Shown here in pieces: positions 12,447 to 24,400 of a stretch of DNA of 64,000 nucleotides. The notes beneath the pieces were generated by a model. That model ran no database searches. It was not told the DNA's origin and was given only the letters and a program-made list of their open reading frames with translations. A program made the translations under genes and the position numbers. This DNA is from Limnephilus marmoratus (lineage: Eukaryota > Arthropoda > Insecta > Trichoptera > Limnephilidae). Position 1 is the stretch's first letter. Each line of letters starts with the position of its first letter. The stretch lies in contig OU862913.1 in assembly GCA_917880885.1 (NCBI GenBank), positions 25,491,286 through 25,555,285 on the forward strand. The letters run 5' to 3'.

Positions 12447-15400
12447 TTCTATGCTTTTACATACAGTTAATAAATACAATGATATACAGTTAATAAGTGC
12501 AATGACAATGACATTAGGTGGAAGTAAAACAAAAATATTCTTAATATGAAACATAGTAGGTAGTAGAGTGAAATGTGATCGGCAACTGTATGTAATTAGT
12601 TAAAACGAATGTGGTTATGGATTGTGAACACCTCACTGGGAGAACCCGTGCTGAGGTGTACGCATGTATTATCATGCCATCATAAGTGATAGCACAGTAT
12701 CCCCCTTGAGACTCTCAAGGAGGACTCCGTGGTACTACCCATGGTGGCAGTATTGTACATATAGTAGGTGTAGGTAGCTGTGTTGAGATAGTCATCATAA
12801 TATTATGCAGACACAATGTAGTAAGTTGAGCATCATAATATACTAAAGTCGCAATGGATAATACATTATAGTAAAAAGCAAAAAATAAAGAATATACAAG
12901 AAGAGTGAACTTGAGAGCAGTTGTGACGAAAAGAGAATAAAAGAAACAAACAAAAGTAGATGATATTAGTGCCAATATTTTAAAAATAGTTATGCAATAT
13001 TAATCTATTTTGTAGATCTAGATCTAGTGGTATAATTTAAATACCAAGTTAATTTTTATGTTTGGTTTGGAGTAAATAGGTTTTGGAAAAATAGTGTTCC
13101 TTTAGTTTTTATCCAGTCTGTGTATGTATATAAATGATTTATTTTTTTACATGAGCTCTACACAGGAGGCCTTGAGGAAAATAATTTCCCTCAGGGCGTA
13201 TGTCATCTTTGGGGATGCTGTGTGGATATTTTTTTAGGAAAGGAGAGCTCTGGGAAGTAAAAGGGTTTAAGGGGTGGGTAGATCTGGGGTTCAGTGTGTC
13301 CTGGTCATCCACCTCTAAGGCCTAGACAAACCTCACCTCATAAACACGGGCACCCCTGCTAAATCACCAAACGTAGCGAAGCACTTGGGGTGACCTATGG
13401 CAGAGGTGTTGGTTATCCAATAAAGGTTCCCGGGGCGGCGGTACCCATTCCCGCCTCCCAAATTGAAATATTGATAACAACAATTAACTTAATCAAATAT
13501 CAACCAATTTAATGTTTCTTTTTGCAATTGTACAAGTAAAGAATGATATTTTATGCTTCTAATAAAAAACTACACATTTACAAGTACAAAAAACATTTTT
13601 AAAAATTGTGTTTTCCCGCGCAAAGTCAATGTAGTCCCTTTTTACAGCGAGCACATGTTTCTAACACCGTTTTGATCAGGGTTTCCCAACCTTTATATCG
13701 CCGCGCCTCCCCAAACCAAAAAAAAAAAATTTCATGCCCCCTTAACCTGTCAAATGCCGGGATATTTCGCGAAAATTCGCGGAATTACACTAAAAAACCA
13801 CCACTTCGAATTTTGAATTGAATGTTTTGTTGATAAATTTTAAGCTATGGTATATTTTATTGACTGAAACACGTTCACAACACAATAAACTATCTACTAA
13901 AACCACATTACTTGCATTTATTACGTAAATTAATAGGTTTTACGTCGTTTTATTCGCGATACACGCACATATTGCGACCGTTAAATTCGCGGCAAATTGT
14001 GACAGCGCATTGTCATGGAAAAAATCGTTTTAAAAATATTCCAGTGTGACAAGGTGAATGAAACTTTTAACACCACCTAGAGTAATGATGGCGCAAGCGA
14101 TTTTGACACTGTTCTTCATACAAATTCGTACATATAAGGGTAAAAATCGCAGACCAAAAGTTTTTCATCGACAATATTATTCAAATGTTTGAATTATTTT
14201 CTCGCTCATGCGCAGATGACGCGCGCGCCGGCAAATTTTTTTGGAAATGCAAACGTACCTATTATGCCTCCCTGACATTTATTTCTCTGTGCGTGGCGTG
14301 CCCCTCTGGTTGGGAAGTCCCGGTTTAGGTTTAGATCATACTTCTAACCATGATAGTAAAGGAGACACAACGTTTTCTATGAGACCTACCCGAGTTGTTC
14401 TGAATACTTAACAAATTAGAGGGGTTAATACATTTATTTTTAGTCAGTAAAACAAAAAGGTTACCATGGTCCCGCACGGCCATGTTAATGGTCTCCCTCT
14501 TGGAGTGTTGGGGGCCCGCTCCGCGCACCAGGATGCGGTCGGGGTCCTCGTCGGAGCCGTCTCCCTCCCCGTCCTCGCGCACCAGGCGCCCCCCGCCGCC
14601 CCCTGTCTCGCGGGGCGCCGGGGCCGGGGGCTGGCCAGACTCTGCCCCGCCGCCCGACACACAAGGAATGAAGTCTGCACCGTCGCGGGCCTGCCGAAAT
14701 ACATATATTTAATAATTTGATACATTCTTTGCACTATTCAATTTAATTTTTTATTATTATTTAAAAACATAACATATAAATACCTACAGTCTTACTAATA
14801 AAAAAATTATTTTGTGGCACCATATTTAAATCAAAATTAAAAATCAATTGCTGTTCGTTTGTCTCGCTAAAACTCAAGAACGGCTGGGCCGATTTAGCTG
14901 ATTTTGGTTTTGAAATGTTTGTCGAAATCCAGGGAAGGTTTAAACGGTGAGAAAATATGGAAAAATTGCGAGAAAGACAGTAAAAACCACAATTTCATTA
15001 TCCCATATAAACTGTTCTACCTACTTTCCTGTCAAACATTTGACGTTCGTCCCTTCGGTACAAGGAAGCAAATAAAATAATAATAATATAAGATTTTCTA
15101 ATGCTTTGCAGAAGGTTCTTACGGAAAGAAAAATTAAGAAGATTGCGCAGAAAATTGAGTAACTTGCAGTTCGCGAGTTTGACGAAATAAATTTAGCATT
15201 AAATTTAGCTTAAAATTAGGCAGGAGGCGAATACGGGAGGGGGGAGGGGAACTCGGGAGGGTGGTTCGCGGGACGGGGGAAGGGGGGAGAAGTAGAGTGA
15301 GAAGAGGGAAGGTGGAGGAGGAGGAGTGGGAACGCGAGAGGGGAAGGGGAAGCGGGGCAGGAAGGGGAGGAGGGGACGAATGGGAAAGGACGCGCAGGGA

Positions 15401-18400
15401 GAAACAATTTCTTTATAAAATGGCATAGCAACGCATGCCGGGTACCAGCTAGTTTTGAATAAAAAATCCCCTCTTTACTGTTAAATTGTGTTTTAGAGAC
15501 ACATTACTGTAGAATTTTAGATTCAATTTTTTTATATTAGCTTTAAACAGGAGGCCTAAGTCATCTTAGGGGATGCTGTGTGGAGGGTCTTTTTTTAATG
15601 AAAAGGAGGAAAGTAAGTTCTGGAAAGAAAAAGGGGGTGAGGGTAGAAATCTGGGGGTTAGTGTGTGCAGGAGGGACGGACGTATGAATCCATCCCTCCA
15701 ATGGATGGGTCGAGAGCCCAGATGGAGAGGTTAAAAGGCTTCCCTCAACCAGTCTCTCAGTCCTCAGAAGGTGGACAGACGCATTCACCACCAAGACCTA
15801 GGCAAACCAGAACCAAACCAGAAAAAGCAGATGAATCCGAGCGTCTCTGCTAAGTCACCAAACTTAGCGAACCACGTGTGGAGTCCTATAGCAGAGGTGT
15901 TGGTTGTCCAAGAAATGGTTCCTGGGGAGGCGGTACCCATATCCGCCTCCCAAATAGAAAATTTGTTGTTACTAATTAAGAAATATCTCTAACTCTATTT
16001 TTAAAATCTGGCAACATCGCATTTGGCATTCCACACATGCTCATTTATGTTTATTTTTCCCTCTACATGTGCTAAAAGAGTTACACAATTATTCAGGGTG
16101 TCAGTTTCTGAAATGTCTCCATAAATCGTGTTTTCATTCATAAAATGGTTAATTTAATATAATATTCTCGTATGTGGCGGTCGGTGACTTTTTGTATAAG
16201 GGATGCTGAAGTATATACCTAATATCAAACATAAATATTTATAAATAAATGAAACAATTTAACTTTGTTTGAACCACTTTTATATTTGAGTAGATCCGAC
16301 CGGTTTCAGAACGACCGTTCCTTCTTCAGGGCAAATGCATACAAAAGTGTATAAATACAAAGAAAAACAGTTAAATACTCGTAACTTCCAATTCAATACA
16401 TCAGCAAGATACCAGAAAACTATTAAAATCCCTAAATTTAATACTAAGCACATTCAAAAATTCCAATCATTATCTAGGCATAATCTATTATAACAACCTC
16501 CCATTAAAATTAAAAACCATTGAAAATATGCAGGAATTTAAGCCCAAATTAAAAAATTACCTTAAACTGCCATAAAAGTCCCAAATATGTTTACTTTAAA
16601 TCTTAAAGTCTGCTATTTTATAAATCGTTCATTCCTTCTTTTTCTCTCATTTCTTAGTTTCTGTATCTCTAAGTCTACTATTGTATAAATCTTGCGTTCT
16701 TTCTTACACATCTTTTACTTACTTATTACAATAATTTTTGATACTAACTTACGTTATTCTTTCATTTATAATGATTTTTTAACCTACTTATTATTTACAA
16801 TAGCCGTTATTACTATGTTACACAATCTTTTAATTTACTAATTGAGCTAGAACTCCCTCACCAAACACAAGAGCATTGTCTCTTTATGGTGAGGAAAGAC
16901 AATTTTTTATTTATTTGTTAAAACCTTATGTAACTGATGTAACTTTATATGTATTTTTAATCAGCATTGCCAATATTTTTTTTTTTTTTAAAAACATTCA
17001 AAAGTATAAATATTTATACTTTATAAACACTATATCCGCTACGATTTACTTTTGACATCTGTTTCCGTTTCTGCTTCCGTTAAGACACTTCCTTGCAGAC
17101 ACTTCCTTCCTTCCTTAGTATGTATGGAGGGACCGCGCCTGATATTCGTATAATTCAATACATTTACTACTAATTTCTGTTATCTTTCGTCAGTTTTAGT
17201 CAAGTAAATATACAATAATTGCTAGTTGTAAATTGCACTTATAATTTTTTGTCAGAAAACGACGTTATGTGGTTATATCAACATTCAAATAGAATTTTAT
17301 AGTCTTAATTTTACAATAATTTCATGAATGAGATGTTTTTTTGTAACATACATGTCCAATGCACGTGTGCGTAAACATGTATCAAAGAAATAGTGATTAA
17401 ATATAACATACCTGCTGCCTTTTCTTTCTTGCCGCGTGTATCACGGCCGCGTCTGGTATCGCCCCGCTATCTAGTAAGGCCCGCACGGAGCGTCCGGAGT
17501 GACGAATGTAAGCGTGCTTGAACCTGCCCGTCCCGTCAGTGGGCAGCGGCGGAGAGTCTGCTCCGTCTCCCTCCCCTTCCCGTTCTGAGCCGTCCGATCC
17601 GGACACATCCCCGTCCCGGATGGCGGCGATGGCAGCCCGGCCGCTGAGGACCATCCCCTCCAGAGGACGCTTCTCCTTCTCCTGCAACCAGAGACGGACG
17701 TGTGAGTGTTTTGGATCATACCGAGAAGGTAAACAATGGAGGCTTCTGGGTCGTCCGTAGAAGGTAAACAAAGGGAGAGTCTTTTGGACTATCTGGAGAA
17801 GATAAACAAAGGCAGTCTTTTAAACTGTATGGAGAAAGTAAGTCAGTCTAAGGAAGGCAGTCTTTTGGACTGTCTGGAGAAGGTAAACAAAGGCAGTCTT
17901 TTGGACTGTCCGGAGAAGGTAAACAAAGGCAGTCTTTTGGACTGTCCGGAGAAGGTAAACAACGGGAGAGTCTTTTGGATTGTCTGGAGAAGGTAAATAA
18001 AGGCAGTCTTTTGGACTGTCCGGAGAAGGTAAACAAAGGCAGTCTTTTGGACTGTCCGGAGAAGGTAAACAACGGGAGAGTCTTTTGGATTGTCTGGAGA
18101 AGGTAAACAAAGGCAGTCTTTTGGACTGTCCGGAGAAGGTAAACAAAGGCAGTCTTTTGGACTGTCCGGAGAAGGTAAACAAAGGGAGTCTTTTGGACTG
18201 TCCGGAGAAGGTAAACAACGGGAGAGTCTTTTGGATTGTCTGGAGAATGTAAACAAGGGCAAAGTCTTTAGGATTGTCTGGAGAAGATAAATAAAGGCAG
18301 TCTTTTGGACTGCCTGGAGAAGGTTAACAAGAGCAAAGTCTTTAGGATTGTCTGGAGAAGGTAAACAAAGACAGTTTTTTGGACTGTCCGGAGAAGGTAA

Positions 18401-21400
18401 ATAAAGGGAGTCTTTTGGATTGTCTGGAGAATGTAAACAAGGGCAAATTCTTTAGGATTGTCTGGAGAAGATAAACAAAGGCAGTCTTTTGGACTGCCTG
18501 GAGAAGGCTAACAAGGGCAAAGTCTTTTGGATTGTTGGGAAAAGGTAAACACCGGCAGAGTCTTTTGGACTGTCTGGAGAAGATCAACAAAGGTAGTCTT
18601 TTGGATTGTCCGGAGTAGGCTAACAAAGGGAGAATCTTTTGGAGAGTCCGTAGAAGGCATACAAAGCCAGTCTTTCGGACTGTCCAGAGAAGGTAAACAT
18701 GTGCAGTCTTTTGGATTGTCTGGAGACGCTAAATAATGGCGGCCATGGCAAACATTGATAATCTTTGATTAAATGATAATATTGCACACTTGGGTGGCTG
18801 GATGGTGTGGAGGCAAATACTGTAGCCTCAGGGATGATCGAAGAACACAGCAGGAGAGCGGCAGAAGTTGTTTCTAGGCGTTTTGTTTTGAGATGTTTCC
18901 TGTAGGTGGCCAGGACTGTCTAAGTCAAACCAGACAGTTGGTAGAGCGATCCAAAACCATGGTAACCAGGTAGCTGACGTGGCAGGTTCAATCCTACGTT
19001 AGCTAAATCTTCTATCATTGCACAATTTTATTTTTTAATTCCACTATTGTTACCAATACCAACCTTATTTAATTCTGCCAAATATTTTTGCTTCCACTTT
19101 ATGCTTATCAATAACATTAGCTTATCGAAGAATGTACCTATAGTTAAAATAAAATATTTGTAAACTAGTCTGTCTCGAGACAAAGTTTCATCGTAATCGG
19201 ACAAACGGTTTAGGAGCGCGTAAGGAACAAACAAAGAAACATTCATTTTTATATATTAAGATATGTAAAGCATAACTGAATATAATTAATTAATAAATAA
19301 ATAAAGAGGACAGAATTCCATGGATAAGTAAGCAGGAGGGGTGCGTAAGGTCGCACGTATCCAAAGTTGCCATGTTGATTTTCAAGCTAGCTACGCAAGT
19401 TCGATGATGTCACAACTTGTCCTGAAGATTATATTATTTTGGTTATGCACCACATCGTGTAAAATTTGGGATCAGACCGCTAACAATAACGCTCCTTATG
19501 GCGATAAGGCTTAAACACCAGCCGCCTGTTTTGATTTATTCACGAAAAACATCGCCAAAATGCATGTTTATTTTATTTTGCGAAGCTAAGGCACAAAGAT
19601 TTATTTATTTTACGATCATTTTCTAAAGAATTCAATTTTTCCCATTATAGAATACAGCCATAACAGCAAAGCGGTTTGTAAGGAGGGGATTTTAAACTTT
19701 AAAGCAGTTGAAACTTGTTTTTTTTCTGGATAAAAATACTTGATATTGGTCTTATAAAAAGGTCTGATACTTTATTTTGTCTGGGCTTATAAAAATACCT
19801 GATATTGGGCTTATAAAAAGGCCTGATACTTTATTTTGTCTGGGCTTATAAAAATACCTGATATTGGGCTTATAAAAAGGTCTGATACTTTATTTTGTCT
19901 GGGCTTATAAAATACCTGATATTGGGCTTATAAAAAGGTCTGATGCTTTATTTTTTCTGGGCTTATGAAAATACCTGATAATGGGCTTATAAAAAGGCCT
20001 GATACTTTATTTTGTCTGGGCTTATTAAAATATCTGATATTGGGCTTATAAAAAGGCCTGATGCTTTATTTTGTCTGGGCTTATTAAAATATTTGATATT
20101 GGGCTTATAAAAAGGTCTGATACTTTATTTTGTCTGGGCTTATTAAAATATTTGATATTGGGCTTATAAAAAGGCCTGATACTTTATTTTGTCTGGGCTT
20201 ATTAAAATACCTGATATTGGGCTCATAAAAAGGCCTGATACTTTATTTTTTCTGGGCTTATGAAAATACCTGATATTGGGCTTATAAAAATGCCTGATAC
20301 TTTATTTTGTCTGGGCTTATAAAAATACCTTTATTGGGCTAATAAAAGGGTCTGATACTTTATTTTGTCTGGGCTTATTAAAATACCTGATATTGGGCTT
20401 ATAAAAATGCCTGATACTTTATTTTGTCTGGGCTTATAAAAATAAAAAGGGGGGTAAAGTGCATTAACTTCTGGAGGTGATTCTATATGATAGTACAAGT
20501 AAAAAAGATAAATAACTTTTTGCGAAATTTCAACTTTTAGGAGTAGTTTTGAAGTAAAAAGATAAAATTAGTTCGGCATGTGCGGCCAGATTTATTATTT
20601 TCCGTTGTTACAATACGGGCCAATCATAATCGAGTCGGGCGCCCGGCAGGCTCTCAGCAAGTAAGATCGTACCTCACACTAAGGATTTTAAGTAGATACG
20701 TCTTTTTGTATGGAAAAAAAAAAGTTGGAATTTCGGAAAAAGTTGTTAATCTTTTTTACTCCTACCATCATGTAGAATCACCTCCTGAAGTTAATGCACT
20801 TTACACCCGGACACCCTGTATATTGATTATAATGTCACATCACAAAGTATCCGCTTCATACGAACAAAGTAATATAAACCGAGTCCAATAATTCTGAATA
20901 TTATTTTTCATAAAAACACCAATTTAACTGGATGACGAATTGTAAACAATCAAAAACACTGAAAAAAAAATGCACAAATCAAATTAATTTCGCCATCTTT
21001 TGGCAATTTTTTTTTTATTACTGTTTCACAAGTGTATACCTTATGGTAAGAATCATTTTTCCTACTGTTAATGGTGGGGTCGCCATCCGTGGTGCCGAGG
21101 GAGCCGTTGGGGACGGATGCCGGCGGGGGCCCCTCCCCGCCGTCAATCCTGCGGGAGCCCTGGCGCTCGCGGTCCAGCCGCTTTGTCAGCTTCTTGCTCT
21201 GCGAGGATTTCTTCACTTGGAATATCTCCACGTCTTCTTCCACTGCGGAAAATATACATTTTTTAAATAACTAATCATCACACAGTTTCACAGTGGGAAG
21301 AGGGAATGAACCACCACACAATGCAGGCTTAGCATCACACTTCTTGCTTCATACACAATCATTTTCAATTCAATTTATTCATTTTAAAAACATTACAAAA

Positions 21401-24400
21401 TTAATATTTCAAATCATTTTTAACCTCTCTTCTGTGGCGGGCACAAAAAAACTTTGTTTTTTTTAAAATGGGATTTTAACCCTTATGTATAAAGAAACTG
21501 TGTGAAGGACAAGGTCAGAATCGCTTGTGCCGATATCAATCTGGGACCTATGTTCTATTTGATTATTACAGCTACTCTGAATGATTTTAAAAGAATTTTC
21601 TAAGAACTTTGCGGGTGACTTTTGTCAATGGCGGAAATATCAATATTTTATGTTTTCAAATGAGTACAAAGGTCATAATTTATTTGCAAACTCCTTTGAA
21701 TTGTGTTTTTTCATGTTGGGTAATAATAAAAAAAAATTCAGGTTTGTGTAATAATAAAATCAGTTTATATTTGAATGAATATATTTTTCGACAATTATTT
21801 CCAAATGGGAGAGTTTTTAACCTATTTTTTTAGTTAGTTAGCTATTCTGGAAAAAGTTCTTACGATTTTATTATGTAATGATATTATTATGGATATATTA
21901 TCTGATAAACAAAAAACAATCGCTTTATTTTTATATTGATATTTGACCAGACCTCATCGAGGTAATTTTCGCACGGTTTTCTAATGCGAAATATTATCCC
22001 ACGTTCAACAGGTTAAAGGATAGATAAAGAAAACAAAAAGTGCCTTACAGATACATGCGCTCCAAAGCCAACACAACTGACAAGCATCCATTAAATAATA
22101 ATAATAATAATATTTGGCTAATTTATATAGCGCCGTTTTTGTGAAAAATCACCTCAAGGGCGCTGTACAAATAAGTATTTAAGGGAATTTATATTACTGG
22201 TTTACAACTAAGATTTACAATTATAACTAGTGACATTCCAAGCCTTCGGCCCAGACACTCCGAAAGCGCGATCTCCAAATTTAGTATTTGGCTTGCGTTT
22301 AGGTTCCATTAGTTTACCTATAGCTGATGAGGTTGCTGATCTAAGTGTTGACTGCCTCGGACCAGTATTTTCGGGGACACATAGTTCAGAGATGTAAGGT
22401 GGGGCCATTTCATTGATCGATTTAAACACCATCCAGCACAACTTGTACTGGATTCTTTCAGGGCACTTGAGCCAGTGAAGGTTACGAAGGTGTTCTGAAA
22501 TGTGTGAATATTTAGGGACTCCGGTTATGAGCCGTGCCGCTGCATTAAACACGGATTGAAGTTTGTCAGTTTGATATTTTGGAAGGCTAGCGTAGATGCC
22601 GTTACAGTAATCGAGCCGTGAAACTACGTAAGAGTTGATTAGTAGTTTTGTTGCCTCTGTAGGAAGGTTTCTTCGGACTGATTTGAGTTGTCTTAGGTGA
22701 AAAAAACCGGTGCTTACAGTCCTATTTATTTGATTTTTAAGCGAAAAGTCTGAATCCAGATTAACGCCAAGAAGTTTGACCGTTGTCTTTGGAATAATAT
22801 CGCTGCCGGAAATGGAAATAGGTGAATTGTCAATGAAATGTTGTCGTTTATTTGTGGCCGCCCAGAGAAACTCGGTCTTAGATGGGTTCAGCTTAAGTTT
22901 ATTTGAAGACATCCAACGAGTTATTGCTTCTATGCATTCAGCTACACGAATTTTGAGACTGTTGACTTCATTTGGAGTGCAGAAAAAATAAACTTGCCGA
23001 TCGTCAGCGTAGCAGTGGGATAAGAGACCAAACGACTCGATTATTTTGGCGACATCATTTGTAAAAAGAATGAAAAGAAGTGGGCCCAAAACGGATCCCT
23101 GAAGAAAGTGTTGCGAAGTTAGAGAGTTTATTTCCAATCTTCACGGCTTGTAAACGATTGGATAGATATGACGCCAGCCAATTTTTGATGTCGGAACTCA
23201 AACCAAATGTTTCCTCCAATCTCTTAATGAGGAAATCGTGATCAATCGTGTCAAACGCTGCACTCATGTCTAAGAGTGAGATAAGTGCTAACTTACCTGA
23301 CTCTATGGCCAAAGTTATGTCTGACAGCATACGAAGAAGTCCGGTTTCTGTTGAATGAAACCTTCTATATGCGGATTGTCGATTTGTTAATAATTTATTT
23401 GAATTTAAGTGACTGGTTATTTGGGCAGCAGCAATTTTCTCCAAGATTTTTGATACGAGAGGCAGATTTGAAACGGGTCGATAATTACCTAAGTTATCGG
23501 AGTCTAGTTGCGACTTTTTTAATATTGGTGTAACGACAGCTGATTTTAGTGGCTCAGGGAAATCACCTGTACTGAGAGATTTATTAAAAACATGAACCAG
23601 GAATGGAGCCAAGACAATGGAACATTTTTTTAATAACCAAGTTGGTATAGGGTCCAGACTACATTGCTTATTTGGCGAATTTAAAATTATCTTTTTTACT
23701 TCTTCCGGCGTTGTAGGTAAAAAGGAAGACAAATTTCCTTTAGAATTAATAGAGAATATCGGCGGAGGGGCGTGAGATGTGGAGGCACGAATGGTTTCAA
23801 TTTTTTCCCGAAAAAACTGTGAGAAGGCATCCGGGGTAATATCTATTTTAGCTGGAACAGTGACTTCAGAAATAACAGTTTTTATTGAGTTCTAGAGACG
23901 TCGTGGATTGGCTCGCTCAGAGTCAATCTTTTCATTCCAGTATTCTGACCTTTTGGAATTTATTTTGCTCATATACTGTTTTTGAGCAAGGATCCACTCA
24001 TCTCTTGAAGTCAATGCAGGGTTTTTTCTATATGACCTCTCTAATTTCCGCATAAGTCTCTTCTGGTTTCGGCATTCATCATCAAACCAGCCGTCAGACT
24101 TTCGAACTTTACGTGTTTTTGACGTTGTCGGAGCATATTTATTTAATAAATCTAAAAGTGTTGTATTATACGTCTTGACAAGTTCTGTTGGCGTCTTTGT
24201 CTCCCAAAAATTGGGTGTACATAATAGAGAGGTCTGAAGTTCTTCCAGAAAATCACAAAAGCTAAATTTACGCCATTCCCTCGATATTATTGTTCTATAC
24301 GGTATTTTAGGGGGGTTAAAATCAATATCAGTGCACACTAGCCGATGGTCCGATAGTCCTATATCACGAATATCTGCTAAGAGTGGAACACCACTGTTCT

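Noticed and set aside
14466..14734. Alternative frames over PAXBP1 exon 4 (both strands)
   Set aside because: GC-rich exon shadow frames; only the GRLVRED frame fits the family and the splice phases.
15205..15431. Pro/Arg-rich open frames in GC-rich tracts (also 36614-37040, 40041-40447, 52883-53174)
   Set aside because: They follow the polypurine tract of Helitrons. The composition explains the lack of stops.
17820..18290. Long repetitive open frames (FTFSGQSKRLPL-type) as a repeat protein gene
   Set aside because: They arise only because the unit length is divisible by three. There is no start context, no splice support and no homology.
17720..18740. CRISPR-like appearance of the 36-bp repeat
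   Set aside because: Units are contiguous with no unique spacers, and the context is a eukaryotic intron. It is a minisatellite.
19735..20449. TATAAAA motifs as promoters
   Set aside because: TTATAAAAA is part of each 59-bp unit, and no initiator or coding start is linked to it.
21040..21274. Plus-strand frames across PAXBP1 exon 2
   Set aside because: Antisense shadows of the exon; no splice support or homology.
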